DNA of 36,578 bases. Origin: a virus. Shown one piece after another: positions 12,758-20,692 of the stretch (positions are counted from its first letter, which is position 1; each line of letters starts with the position of its first letter). Location: positions 1-36,578 of IMG/VR virus record IMGVR_UViG_3300048997_000078; one strand, written 5' to 3'. The notes under the pieces were generated by a model. That model did not search any database, was not told where the DNA came from, and saw only the letters and a list, made by a program, of their open reading frames with translations. A program made the position numbers and the translations under genes.

Positions 12758-12779
12758 CTAGTTCGGGTTGCGCTGTGAC

Positions 12780-12799
12780 CGACGGTAAAACTTCCGTCG
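12780..12799. repeat. short hairpin near the attachment site
   Basis: CGACGG and CCGTCG separated by eight bases. It lies about 75 bases from the attachment core and could be an integrase arm element, a terminator stem or chance. Confidence 0.35.
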
Positions 12800-12833
12800 T
12801 TCGTTACTGCTGACTTGGATGGCTTGCGTCAGT

Positions 12834-12865
12834 CTTCAGCTCAACCACATTTGGTTGTGCTGAAG
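12834..12865 (-). terminator. hairpin directly beside the attachment core
   Basis: CTTCAGC-T-CAACC, a 6-base loop, GGTTG-T-GCTGAAG: a 12-bp stem with one T-T mismatch, seven bases from the tRNA-like core. It follows the Xre-like gene in the direction of transcription and may end its transcript, though no U-tract follows. An accessory role in recombination is also possible. Confidence 0.5.
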
Positions 12866-12872
12866 CATTCTT

Positions 12873-12917
12873 TGGTGGCGGCGTGTGGACTCGAACCACA
12901 GACCTACGGATTATGAG
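12873..12917 (-). other. attP: tRNA-Met (CAT) 3' half, probable attP core
   Basis: On the minus strand it reads from the anticodon loop CTCATAA through the variable region GGTC, a T arm (TGTGG-TTCGAGT-CCACA), acceptor CGCCGCC, A73 and the CCA end. The base before the loop gives a T-T clash in the anticodon stem, no proper D arm follows, and no 5' GGCGGCG acceptor is present, so this is only the 3' half. A tRNA 3' half with CCA beside a tyrosine integrase is the classic attachment core that rebuilds the tRNA after integration. Phage genes on both sides point to attP rather than attL or attR. Confidence 0.8.
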
Positions 12918-12930
12918 ACCGTCGGTCGAA

Positions 12931-13188
12931 CTAGAGAGTTCCGTGGGTCGATCTGCTGCTCAAAGGAATGGCTTCAGCGGTTTCAATTGGAGAGAACGTC
13001 TCAATGCGCTTGACGGTCCTCTTCAATCCAAGCACTTTCAAAACACCTGGCCCAGGTACGCGAGTACCATTCAGTACACGACCGAAATATTGCGGTGACA
13101 ATCCGATGTGTGCTGAATACTTGTTCTGACTCATCCCTCGGGATTTCATTTCCTTCCGCAGGAGCTTAATTACATCGGCACGAGTCAT
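12931..13188 (-). CDS. Xre/Cro-like HTH regulator
   Basis: 85 residues. MTRADVIKLLRKEMKSRGMS, then QNKYSAHIGLSPQYFGRVLN: helix 1, then a classical helix-turn-helix (MSQNKYSAHIGLSPQYFGRV) of the lambda-repressor-like fold. The C-terminal part (RIETFSPIETAEAIPLSSR) has no obvious domain, so it is short for a full CI repressor and could be a Cro-like repressor, an immunity regulator or an excision regulator. A near-consensus promoter and a palindrome lie just upstream. Its stop codon lies 14 bases from the attachment core. Confidence 0.75.
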   Translation of the reverse strand: MTRADVIKLLRKEMKSRGMSQNKYSAHIGLSPQYFGRVLNGTRVPGPGVLKVLGLKRTVKRIETFSPIETAEAIPLSSRSTHGTL

Positions 13189-13199
13189 ATACGAGACAT

Positions 13200-13230
13200 A
13201 CTATAGTCGCGCGGTGGGCTAGGGTGTCAA
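13200..13230 (-). promoter_or_regulatory. sigma70-like promoter with palindromic site
   Basis: Perfect TTGACA (-35, 13225-13230) and TATAGT (-10, 13200-13205) on the minus strand with 19 bases between, slightly long. The -10 overlaps the palindrome ACTATAGT (13200-13207), a possible operator for autoregulation. Transcription would start about twelve bases before the ATG of the HTH gene. The -35 overlaps the integrase stop codon. Confidence 0.6.
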
Positions 13231-14384
13231 TAGGAAAATTTTTGCTGCCCGCCTTGCCGTTGCCGATGTTGGTACTCAGCCGATTGAACAGGCCGCCGCG
13301 GCACCGCATAGATATTGCCTTCATAGGCCGCGTTCACCGCCATTCGCTGGGCTTGTTCGCAGATCTGCGTGTAGTGCCGGACCATCTTTTCTTCGATATG
13401 TCCTGACATCGACATGATCACGCCGATCGGCGTTCCGGCTTCTGCCAGGCGCGTGATCGCGGTGTGGCGCGTGTCATGGATCCTAAAGTGCGGTAGGCCT
13501 GCAGCCTTGCGGATCTCGTCCCACGGTTTCTTGATCCCGGAATTCGACATCGGCCGCGACGGATCGAAATGATTCCGCACGATGCGGAATGGGAAGAGAT
13601 AGTGCTGCGGTTGTGTGCTGCCCAGCTCGCGCGCGTCTGCCAGTAATTCTCGGAGCGCCCACTGTGCATCCGGCGGCAGAGGCATGCTCCTGATCCGGAA
13701 CCTATTCTTCGCCGTTCGCGCTTGCACCTGGACGATCCCTGTTGCTTCAAACGCGTCGCAAAGACGAATGTGCCTCATCTCGCAATTAGTTGCCGTCGCG
13801 CGAAACGCCAGCGTGGAATACAGGTGCACTTTCCGCCATTCAAATCGCGAACCGGAAACTTGGATCCAATGATCTTGTTCCTCTGGAGTGAGCGCGCGCG
13901 GAATGTCTTTCTCTTGCCGCTGCAGATATTCAAAATCTTCCTTCATCTCGTCGGTCCAACACTTCGCACGTTTCAGTATCGTTACCAAGGTGAACACTTC
14001 TTGATTTACCTTGTTCGGATTTACCTGGACCCGAGCTCGCTCGATCTTCTGTTCTGTCCATTGCCAGAGAAATGGATCTGCTTTCAATTGTTCCACTGTT
14101 TTGTTTTGTTGCTTCGCGCAGAGCTCGACGACTTTGTCCGCGGGAATGCCGAGTTCGCCGGATGTCCGCATCGCTTGGTATTCGCGGATGTGGCCAAGAT
14201 GGATTTCTTCGACGACATGGTCCTTGAAAAACCTGTTGAGCGCCCGAATATATTCTTCGTAGCTCTTGATGGTCCCCGGCGCTACATAACGAGCGCGCGT
14301 AGATCCATTTACGAATCGACGTGAATCTATCCATTGCTGCGCGGCCAGAGCAAACTTCTCCCTCCTGCTTATATTGCAGTTCAT
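13227..14384 (-). CDS. int: tyrosine-type site-specific integrase
   Basis: About 385 residues from the ATG at 14384, chosen because GAGG lies nine bases upstream and the longer frame starts in non-protein-like sequence. N-terminal SAM-like core-binding domain (about 10-160, SYEEYIRALNRFFKDH). Catalytic domain: first Arg in NCEMRHIRL, the Lys region in TAKNRFRIRSMPL, H-x2-R in RIHDTRHTAITRLAEAGT, GH in SMSGHIEEKM, and nucleophile Tyr in VRHYTQI. All catalytic positions are present, so it should be active. It catalyses recombination between the tRNA-derived core just downstream and a host tRNA-Met gene. No separate excisionase is recognised. Confidence 0.95.
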   Translation of the reverse strand: MNCNISRREKFALAAQQWIDSRRFVNGSTRARYVAPGTIKSYEEYIRALNRFFKDHVVEEIHLGHIREYQAMRTSGELGIPADKVVELCAKQQNKTVEQLKADPFLWQWTEQKIERARVQVNPNKVNQEVFTLVTILKRAKCWTDEMKEDFEYLQRQEKDIPRALTPEEQDHWIQVSGSRFEWRKVHLYSTLAFRATATNCEMRHIRLCDAFEATGIVQVQARTAKNRFRIRSMPLPPDAQWALRELLADARELGSTQPQHYLFPFRIVRNHFDPSRPMSNSGIKKPWDEIRKAAGLPHFRIHDTRHTAITRLAEAGTPIGVIMSMSGHIEEKMVRHYTQICEQAQRMAVNAAYEGNIYAVPRRPVQSAEYQHRQRQGGQQKFSY

Positions 14385-14493
14385 GATCGACGTCCTCGCG
14401 TGGTCACACGCAGGACACCGCACATGGTCTGGCGTGTGTTGTAGTTTTGTTGGTGCTACATGAGAACGCAGATTGGCGTTGAATCCCATACAT

Positions 14494-14523
14494 CCCCCGG
14501 TGGTCAAATTGCGCCATTGGGGG
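14494..14523 (-). promoter_or_regulatory. inverted repeat in the integrase leader
   Basis: CCCCCGGTGG and CCATTGGGGG pair at eight of ten positions around a 10-base loop. It lies in the 180-base stretch between the terminator and the integrase ATG. It could be an operator or an attenuator. A TTGCCA with a weak TACGGT 17 bases on (about 14537-14565) is the best promoter-like pair I see here. Confidence 0.4.
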
Positions 14524-14566
14524 AATGACGGGGTATAACCGTAACTTAGGCTATAGTTATTGGCAA

Positions 14567-14617
14567 GAAAAATCGGGGACCTAGACTCCGGCGCCATTCC
14601 GGATTCCAGGTCCCCGA
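14567..14617 (-). terminator. strong intrinsic terminator closing the late operon
   Basis: On the minus strand TCGGGGACCT and AGGTCCCCGA form a perfect 10-bp outer stem, with an inner TCCGG/CCGGA stem, followed directly by TTTTTCTTG. It lies 80 bases after the HIRAN gene and before the integrase leader. It should separate the late tail transcript from integrase expression. Confidence 0.85.
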
Positions 14618-14695
14618 CGGGTTTCTTTTACAGCCTCGTGGAGACGAGAAACGTGCAGTCAATTTACCACGAGAGCCACTTCTATCCAATGCTCA

Positions 14696-15103
14696 TTATG
14701 GTTCGCTATTACGAAAGAGCATCAATGATGCGCCTTTGCTGATGTGGCTTCCCACGCGTGTGCATATCGCCGCCCATCGTTCGCCGGCGTCTATCCTCGG
14801 CGCGACGTCGGCCGCCAGGTCTCGATCGACATGACCTATTTGGATCTTGTCGCCATCGATCGTGGCCATGACTTTGATCGCGTTGTAATCCCACTGATCC
14901 TGCGGATTGCGGACCAGGTCCACCAAGTCGAACTGTGCCATCTTCGCGATCGCGTCCTGGCGCGAGGATCCGTCCTCATTCTTCGACATGACCCCGACGA
15001 CCTTCGTATGGATGCGCCGATCGTGCGACGGCAAAAGTTTGCCGAGCAGCGCGAGTTCGACGCGCTCTTCGTCTCGTGTTCGTTGCGCCGCCGTCCTGGA
15101 CAT
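14696..15103 (-). CDS. HIRAN-domain protein
   Basis: 135 residues. After a helical N-terminal part (QRTRDEERVELALLGKLLPS) comes a HIRAN fold: RIHTKVVGVM, FDLVDLVRNPQDQWDYNAIK, VMATIDGDKIQIGHVDRDLA, ADVAPRIDAGERWAAICTRV. The N-x2-D-x-N-A-(I/V) core and the GHV/GYV step are the diagnostic features. HIRAN domains bind DNA ends or damaged DNA and are usually fused to SNF2 helicases; here it is stand-alone. The ATG lies two bases after the tail fibre stop and before a strong terminator, so it should be expressed late with the tail genes. Confidence 0.85.
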   Translation of the reverse strand: MSRTAAQRTRDEERVELALLGKLLPSHDRRIHTKVVGVMSKNEDGSSRQDAIAKMAQFDLVDLVRNPQDQWDYNAIKVMATIDGDKIQIGHVDRDLAADVAPRIDAGERWAAICTRVGSHISKGASLMLFRNSEP

Positions 15104-15105
15104 AA

Positions 15106-16341
15106 TTAAGTTGCGTCCCGCGTCTCAATCATCGTTACAAAGAAGGTGACCGACCCGCCCGTCTTGTTCTCTATGCGGTAGGCGGTCGAGCCGTTATAAA
15201 ACAAATTCACCTTGGTCGAAGTTCCTGAGGTGATTGAATACACACTTTGGCCGTCGCTTACTACATAGCAAATTCCACCAGCGCAGACAAATAATCCCAA
15301 TTGGCCGGTCGTCCGGTGAATAGCTATGATTCCGGAGCCTGCGGCTAAATCATAGGTCGCATTATTCGCCAATGTAATGAGTGCATTTGAATTGGCCGCA
15401 TTGATTGTCCATGCAGATGATGGCGTTTGGTTGGCGACCACGTTGGCAGTAGTAACTGTCGCAAAATTGCCAAACCCCGTTGTGCTGATACTCGCGACAT
15501 CACTGGTGTTTGACGAATTGCGTACAGCGAAAGCGTTTCCGGTTGGTGAGCTGTCTGTCTTTCGTACTACCTGGATAGCTTCATCGCCGTTAGCGTTTTG
15601 ATTGACTATTTGATCTTTAGACGACAAGCTTCCCGATAGAGCCAATGAAGCGCCTGTAGCTGCGCCAATGTCTGGCGTCGTGAGAGACGCGGACGTCTGC
15701 TTGACTAGGTTCCCACTGCCAGTCGAATTGCTTGTCGTGAGCGCAGTGCCGCCGCCGATCGACAGACTTGGCGTTGTCATTGAAGAACTCGCTGTTACAG
15801 TCGGCGCGGCTATTGACGAGCTGGCCGTTACTGTCGTCGCCGTAAAAGCCCCTAGAGAAAACGATCCTGTCACGGTCAGGTTTCCATTCACCGTAAAATT
15901 CCCTGTCGTACTCGCCGGCGTTGGTAGTGGAAGCGTCGTGAACATCGAACAGGCGCACGCGTCGAACGACCAGGTCGTGCTGGTCGGTTGAACGCCGGTG
16001 TAGTGGATCAATTCCTGGTTCGTCAGCGAATCTTTCACCGTCACGCGATAACTGATTCCAGTCGGCGATGTCGACGCTGGAGTCGCGACCTGAAGTGATC
16101 CGATGACTCCGTTAGTGATGCTTGCGCACTTGGCGCGCTTCACCACTTGCCCTCCGCCGCCAGCCTGAAAGTTGATCGGGTTGTCGTTTGAGTCTGTGGC
16201 GAGAAAACATATCTGGCCGGCAACAAGCTTCGCGCCGCTGGCGTCTTGGACGTTGCCTCCGGTGATCGTCGTATATTGCGCTGCAGCCGGCAAGCACACT
16301 GCCGCCAGCAACGCCGCGTAAAGCAGCATTCGTTTGATCAT
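15106..16341 (-). CDS. fibre-like structural protein with Sec signal peptide
   Basis: 411 residues. A textbook Sec signal peptide: MIKRM, then LLYAALLAAVCLPAAA, with a likely cut at AAA-Q near residue 21. The N-terminal domain (about 22-130) looks like a beta-rich carboxypeptidase-regulatory-type module (QYTTITGGNVQDASGAKL). The middle is low-complexity, Ser/Thr/Ala-rich repeats (TVTASSS, IAAPTVTASSS, SMTTPSLSIGG) typical of trimeric fibre shafts. The C-terminal part is beta-rich, for example VNLFYNGSTAYRIENKTGG. SD AAGGA upstream of ATG. Its place after the tail-tip gene fits a fibre or receptor-binding protein; the signal peptide is unexpected for a virion part. Confidence 0.7.
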   Translation of the reverse strand: MIKRMLLYAALLAAVCLPAAAQYTTITGGNVQDASGAKLVAGQICFLATDSNDNPINFQAGGGGQVVKRAKCASITNGVIGSLQVATPASTSPTGISYRVTVKDSLTNQELIHYTGVQPTSTTWSFDACACSMFTTLPLPTPASTTGNFTVNGNLTVTGSFSLGAFTATTVTASSSIAAPTVTASSSMTTPSLSIGGGTALTTSNSTGSGNLVKQTSASLTTPDIGAATGASLALSGSLSSKDQIVNQNANGDEAIQVVRKTDSSPTGNAFAVRNSSNTSDVASISTTGFGNFATVTTANVVANQTPSSAWTINAANSNALITLANNATYDLAAGSGIIAIHRTTGQLGLFVCAGGICYVVSDGQSVYSITSGTSTKVNLFYNGSTAYRIENKTGGSVTFFVTMIETRDAT

Positions 16342-16361
16342 GTGATTTTTCCTTTTTGTTT

Positions 16362-19112
16362 TTAGTAGGCGTTGCCGATCAGGCCTGGACCAGGTTCGCC
16401 ACCACCGCCATCACTACCGCCGCCGCCGCCGTCCTGGCCGCCTGCGCCACTCGCATCTGGCGTTACTGTGTCGCCGATGTGAATGTGCCCAAGCGCCGTC
16501 GCAGCGATCATGTCGCGGTAAGTCGTCAACAGGTAGATCTCCGCGCTGAGTGGGTTGTACATCGCGAAGTAAGCGGTCGATAGGGCGAGCCCGGGGAAAC
16601 TTTGGGCTGCGACGTTGATTACTGTCTCGTCGGCTCTGGTAAAAATCCACGCGTCAGTCGAGACGCCCGTTCGCAGATACACGCGAACCGTGGCCGCTGT
16701 GAAAGGCGGGCCGCCGGTCCCGATTGAATCTACCTTCGCGTTATTGCTGACGATCTGGCCGGAGTTATTGAATATGCCGCCAAGGGCGTGAGTGTAGTCA
16801 GTGACGTCGGCGAGGCTTTGCTCGCGAGCTCCAAAGGTATTGAAGCTGGTGAACTTCAAATGCGCAGTGGCGCCAACATCCTGTGATCCGAATGAGAGCT
16901 TCAGTACTGCATCGTCCAAGCGTAGGAACTTTTTCCCAATCGCGTGCGAAAGGATCGGCGTTCCGTAGACGCCGCGGCGCAGATCTGTCAGGTGGTACCG
17001 GTTTCCTGAAACGAGAGTTGCTGTCTTGTAGCTGATAAGTTCGTACTGACCGCCAGCGCCTTCGATGTAGCAAAGAGTTCTGAAGGTATCGCGGTCATCA
17101 TTTGTTCCTGAAAGGAGCTCGCCGGCGGATATCGCCAGGTCTACGTCGATCGTGTTCGTGACGTCGTGATCGATGCCGACCGGAAGAAGCGTTTGTATCG
17201 TTCCCATGCGCGCTTTGCCGGCAACGCGGCATCCAGGAAATGGCTGTTTGAATGTGGCGCCGTCTTTTGAGGACCAGATGGTCGCGCCTCCCCAATCCGC
17301 GCTCTGTCCTGTGACTCCGATCCACAAGTCGTAATCGGCTGCGTCTTTGATTTTGTCCGGCGGCTCGAATATGACCGGCGCTTCTACTGATCCAGGATCC
17401 TTTGCCGTATCTGGACCACTGCCGGCCGCAGCCTCTTTCGGATAAAGAGTCGCGTGCGCCGTTCCCCAGGGAAAGTCTTCCGCAGTCCAGCTCGTCACTC
17501 CAGTCGACGGATCCTCGTCGCCCTCGACCAGGCGAACAGGTTTCTTGATCCAGCCTTGTTCTTTTACCGTGAGCGTGACCAGGTCCATCGGCTCGAGACG
17601 CTCGTATTGCCAGCCAAGCCTGAAATGAATCTTTAGCGGATCGATCTGCGCAATGCGCAACCGGCGATGATTTGCAACCTTGCCGGCGACGTCGGGATCG
17701 CAGATGAATGGATAATTGCGAACCTGTTGTTCAGGAACGGCGCCGAAGCGAAACACTAATGCCGCATCCTGGTCTGGAGCGACGTCATTGTTATATTCAA
17801 TCTTTCGATTGCGAAACTGGACCTTGACTTGGTTCGCCGTCGTTTCCGGATCTTCGGTCTCGATCGTTACGGCCGGCTCGTCACCTTCTGCGATGAAGTC
17901 ATCGTCGTCCAGGTCATAAACCGGCGTGAGATTCGGCGTGTAAGCATGGCCGTTGCCGGCAATCGCTCTGTCGCCATAAGGAATGAACTTGAGAACGCCT
18001 TCTGACCACACCGGTCCTAGGTTGGCGGCGTCAACAATGTCCTGCAGAAGTTGTGCATCCGCGCGCTGGGCGTCGATCACCGGCGAAAAGAAGATTCCCG
18101 CGGACGCTGTGTATGCCAGCGTGTCTGTGAGATCTCCAGTCTTCGATGTGTCCCATCCATTCAGCGCCAGGTGAACGCGAATGCAGTTGTCTACACTGGC
18201 ATCCAGGATGCCGGCGCCGAACGCGCTATAAAGTCCGTAGACCTCGAATCCATAGTTCTCGAGGTTGCCGCCTGTGCCGAGATCTGCAGCTTCGTTCGCG
18301 ACGTAGGCAGTGCCGCTGTATCCCAGCGCGCGGTCCGGATGCTTGCTCACCATGTACGACCAGGCCGACTGGCCGAAGTCGCCATTAAAGACAGTGAAAT
18401 TCAGGATGCCGGTAGGAGCTCCGGTCGTTCCATCGGACGCCGCCGGCGCGTGCGTGTAATGGATCGTGATCGTTTTGCCTTCTTCGGCCGCGTTGAAAAT
18501 GTAAGTCGTTCCGGAAAGTGAATACTGGCCAGGTCCGGGAGCGCCGGCAACGAATACAAGCGGCGTCTCTGTAGTCTGGGGATCGTAGTGTCCGCTTCCG
18601 CCTGGCATGCCGCCATTGTCAGGAAGCCTCGATCCCTCATCCCAATCCGCAACCCATACGTTCGTGGTTGTCCGCACTGCAGCGCCGCGGTCGTCATGGA
18701 ACGTTGATGCTTGCGCCGGCACATGATCGTGTGAAGGTGAGAGAACGAACGTCTCGGCATCGCTCGTGACTGAATATTTGCCTTTTGAATCCCAGATCTG
18801 GCCAATGCCGCGGACCTTCTCAGCTCCAACCCTACCGACGCACAGCCCGATGACCACCGCTGCCGTGTATGTATAGGTCGTCGTGGTTTGTTGCTTTTGT
18901 CCGCCGCCGCCGCCTTTGCCGCCAACATTCTGTACGCTCGTGTGCGCGATCGGCGTGAAGTCAACGTCGTCAAGCAGCTTGCCCGGAATTCTGGCCGTGC
19001 CGACAACCACAGGAAGAACCTGGCCGTAAGCGCTGGTCTGCACGCGAAGCGAATGCAGTGTCGGCGTGACCTGCGATAATGGATTGCCGCCGCCCTTCCC
19101 TCCTCCAAACAT
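16362..19112 (-). CDS. large tail-tip protein (GTA gp15/lambda J-like)
   Basis: About 916 residues. The start is MFGGGKGGGN at 19112, overlapping the NlpC stop as TAATG with GGGAGG upstream; the longer frame adds only Arg-rich nonsense. N-terminal LHSLRVQTSAYGQVLPVVVG, then GTARIPGKLLDDVDF is the classic start of these tip proteins, followed by YTYTAAVVIGLCVGRVG. A central region (EGDEPAVTIETEDPETTANQ, then QVKVQFRNRKIEY) and RLRIAQIDPLKIHF is the conserved phage tail tip domain. The C-terminus is extremely Gly-rich (GGQDGGGGGSDGGGGEPG). It forms the central baseplate hub that contacts the host and follows the Dit, Hub and peptidase genes in GTA order. Confidence 0.88.
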   Translation of the reverse strand: MFGGGKGGGNPLSQVTPTLHSLRVQTSAYGQVLPVVVGTARIPGKLLDDVDFTPIAHTSVQNVGGKGGGGGQKQQTTTTYTYTAAVVIGLCVGRVGAEKVRGIGQIWDSKGKYSVTSDAETFVLSPSHDHVPAQASTFHDDRGAAVRTTTNVWVADWDEGSRLPDNGGMPGGSGHYDPQTTETPLVFVAGAPGPGQYSLSGTTYIFNAAEEGKTITIHYTHAPAASDGTTGAPTGILNFTVFNGDFGQSAWSYMVSKHPDRALGYSGTAYVANEAADLGTGGNLENYGFEVYGLYSAFGAGILDASVDNCIRVHLALNGWDTSKTGDLTDTLAYTASAGIFFSPVIDAQRADAQLLQDIVDAANLGPVWSEGVLKFIPYGDRAIAGNGHAYTPNLTPVYDLDDDDFIAEGDEPAVTIETEDPETTANQVKVQFRNRKIEYNNDVAPDQDAALVFRFGAVPEQQVRNYPFICDPDVAGKVANHRRLRIAQIDPLKIHFRLGWQYERLEPMDLVTLTVKEQGWIKKPVRLVEGDEDPSTGVTSWTAEDFPWGTAHATLYPKEAAAGSGPDTAKDPGSVEAPVIFEPPDKIKDAADYDLWIGVTGQSADWGGATIWSSKDGATFKQPFPGCRVAGKARMGTIQTLLPVGIDHDVTNTIDVDLAISAGELLSGTNDDRDTFRTLCYIEGAGGQYELISYKTATLVSGNRYHLTDLRRGVYGTPILSHAIGKKFLRLDDAVLKLSFGSQDVGATAHLKFTSFNTFGAREQSLADVTDYTHALGGIFNNSGQIVSNNAKVDSIGTGGPPFTAATVRVYLRTGVSTDAWIFTRADETVINVAAQSFPGLALSTAYFAMYNPLSAEIYLLTTYRDMIAATALGHIHIGDTVTPDASGAGGQDGGGGGSDGGGGEPGPGLIGNAY

Positions 19113-19720
19113 TAGTCGTCCTCCCAGGGTGAGCGCGGAGCGACGGCCGCGAGATCGACGGCGCCGAGCGCGAGGGCAGAGTCGCTTACGACGGAGCCCT
19201 CTGAAACATCGTCGTTCCAAAGCGAAAACACTTTGACCAGGCCAAGACGGATCTTCTCGCCGATCTTCGGGTCGCGGACCGCGTCTACCAGGACCACGCC
19301 GCGGTGAAGGTGTGCATGAATACAGATCGGCCAGTCGATCACGATGGCGCCGTGCGAATATGCGCGCGCAAACTTAACCAGGATGAAGTCGCCAGGCTCT
19401 GGCTTGCGGATTTGCGGAGGTTCAACTTCGCCGCCGCCTGCTTCTGTGATCAGCTGCTCAACGATCGGGAGATATCGCTCAGCGTCGCGATGAAGATGCC
19501 AGTCCTGCGGGTAGTAGGGAATGTCGGGATCGGTTACACCTGGATCTCCCTCGACAGTCAGCCGGCGGATCAGTCCTTCTTCTGAATAAACCTCCAGCGG
19601 CATCATTGCGCAGTCGGCTCCGTGGCCTTTCACGCGCTGCATGTGCCGATAAGGCGTGTTCATCCATTGCCGCGCGAGCTCAACCACGCGGCCGCGTTCT
19701 GCTGCGATATCTGTTTGCAT
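19112..19720 (-). CDS. NlpC/P60-type tail peptidase (GTA ORFG14-like)
   Basis: 202 residues. The catalytic Cys lies in GHGADCAMM (about 33-41); the His in the YSHGAIVIDWP strand (about 121-131). Preceding ELARQWMNTPYRHMQRV matches the N-terminal helix of NlpC/P60 enzymes. It cleaves peptidoglycan stem peptides so that DNA can enter the host. Located just before the tail tip gene as in GTAs. Overlaps it by one base (TAATG). Length fits the family. Confidence 0.9.
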   Translation of the reverse strand: MQTDIAAERGRVVELARQWMNTPYRHMQRVKGHGADCAMMPLEVYSEEGLIRRLTVEGDPGVTDPDIPYYPQDWHLHRDAERYLPIVEQLITEAGGGEVEPPQIRKPEPGDFILVKFARAYSHGAIVIDWPICIHAHLHRGVVLVDAVRDPKIGEKIRLGLVKVFSLWNDDVSEGSVVSDSALALGAVDLAAVAPRSPWEDD

Positions 19721-19740
19721 TTTGTTTTTGGGGTTATCGA

Positions 19741-19766
19741 GAAACGAGAAACTGGAAACGAGAAAC
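19741..19766 (-). repeat. 12-nt direct repeat in the leader of the peptidase gene
   Basis: GAAACGAGAAAC occurs at 19741-19752 and 19755-19766 on the plus strand (GTTTCTCGTTTC twice on the coding strand), separated by two bases, in the 51-base gap between the hub and peptidase genes. Possible RNA-binding or slippage site; function unknown. Confidence 0.6.
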
Positions 19767-19771
19767 CGCTC

Positions 19772-20692
19772 TTAGATCGCCGCTTCCGGAGCCGGCACGA
19801 AGGGATATCCGCCGTACCGAGCGAGATTGCTGAATTTCGCGCAACCACCAGCTCCCTGCGTTAGATCGCATCCTGGAACGGCATAGAACGTGTCGCCGAT
19901 CTGCGGCGTGAAGATCATCGGCGCAACCAGAATCAGCCCATCAGCTTGCGTTGATTGCTTGACTGCTTGCGCCAGGCCTTTGTTCTGGCCGCTAGTGAAG
20001 ATCACAAATCCTTTGTCGAAATATTCATCCGGCTGATGCACTCCCAGCGCCGCGGCTTTCAACAGCACAGAAGAACCTCCGCCGGCTATCACGCATGCGA
20101 CCTGGAACGCGGCCATTGAGACGCCACATCGTTCATCTCCATAATGCGAATATCCGCAAGACGGCTGCATTACAGTTTGCGGGATCTGGCGCTGCAGCTT
20201 CTGCATGTGCGATTGAACGTCGAACGCGACTTTGGTCCGCGTGTTCTCTGTTGCTTTCGCGATTGTGCCGCCGAACTTGTGGACCGGCGCCCAGGGAGGA
20301 ATCAGTCCAGGCGTACCTCCCCAGAAGAGCCTGGTCACCAGGACTTCAGCTTTATCCAGGAATCGGCAAGTGACGAGCTGCTGCAGCGTCAAGCCATTCA
20401 GTACTATCGGAATATTTGCAGACTCGTCTTCGCCGATCAGGAAATCGAGAGTCATCTCGTCCACGTCGAAACCTACAGACGTCTTTGTGGGCCCCCGCTC
20501 GGGAACGATATTGCCGGTACCGGAGTAGGTATTGCCGCCGATCGTGACGTCGCCATCAAAATCGGTGAAGCGCAGCACGTCGCCGTTGGTCGCGGTTAGC
20601 GTGAAGAGCTCGCAGTACATCATCTCGTCCACGCCGCCGGCGTCAATGATCGAATTTAAATAGTCGTTTAGACTTGAATCGACGGTTTTCAT
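19772..20692 (-). CDS. DUF2163 / phage BR0599-type tail hub protein (GTA ORFG13-like)
   Basis: 306 residues. N-terminal LNDYLNSIIDAGGVDEMMYC and ELFTLTATNGDVLRFTDFD lead to a C-terminal half with the conserved Cys pattern: CGYSHYGDERCGVSM (about 185-199) and PGCDLTQGAGGCAKF, followed by NLARYGGYPFVP. This matches the GTA hub protein, where such Cys bind a metal or Fe-S site; the binding here is inferred. It forms the ring between Dit and the tip. ATG directly follows the Dit stop. Confidence 0.88.
   Translation of the reverse strand: MKTVDSSLNDYLNSIIDAGGVDEMMYCELFTLTATNGDVLRFTDFDGDVTIGGNTYSGTGNIVPERGPTKTSVGFDVDEMTLDFLIGEDESANIPIVLNGLTLQQLVTCRFLDKAEVLVTRLFWGGTPGLIPPWAPVHKFGGTIAKATENTRTKVAFDVQSHMQKLQRQIPQTVMQPSCGYSHYGDERCGVSMAAFQVACVIAGGGSSVLLKAAALGVHQPDEYFDKGFVIFTSGQNKGLAQAVKQSTQADGLILVAPMIFTPQIGDTFYAVPGCDLTQGAGGCAKFSNLARYGGYPFVPAPEAAI

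Noticed and set aside
12873-12950. Complete tRNA-Met gene
   Set aside because: Only the 3' half is present; no D arm or 5' acceptor strand pairs, and the anticodon stem has a mismatch at the edge of identity.
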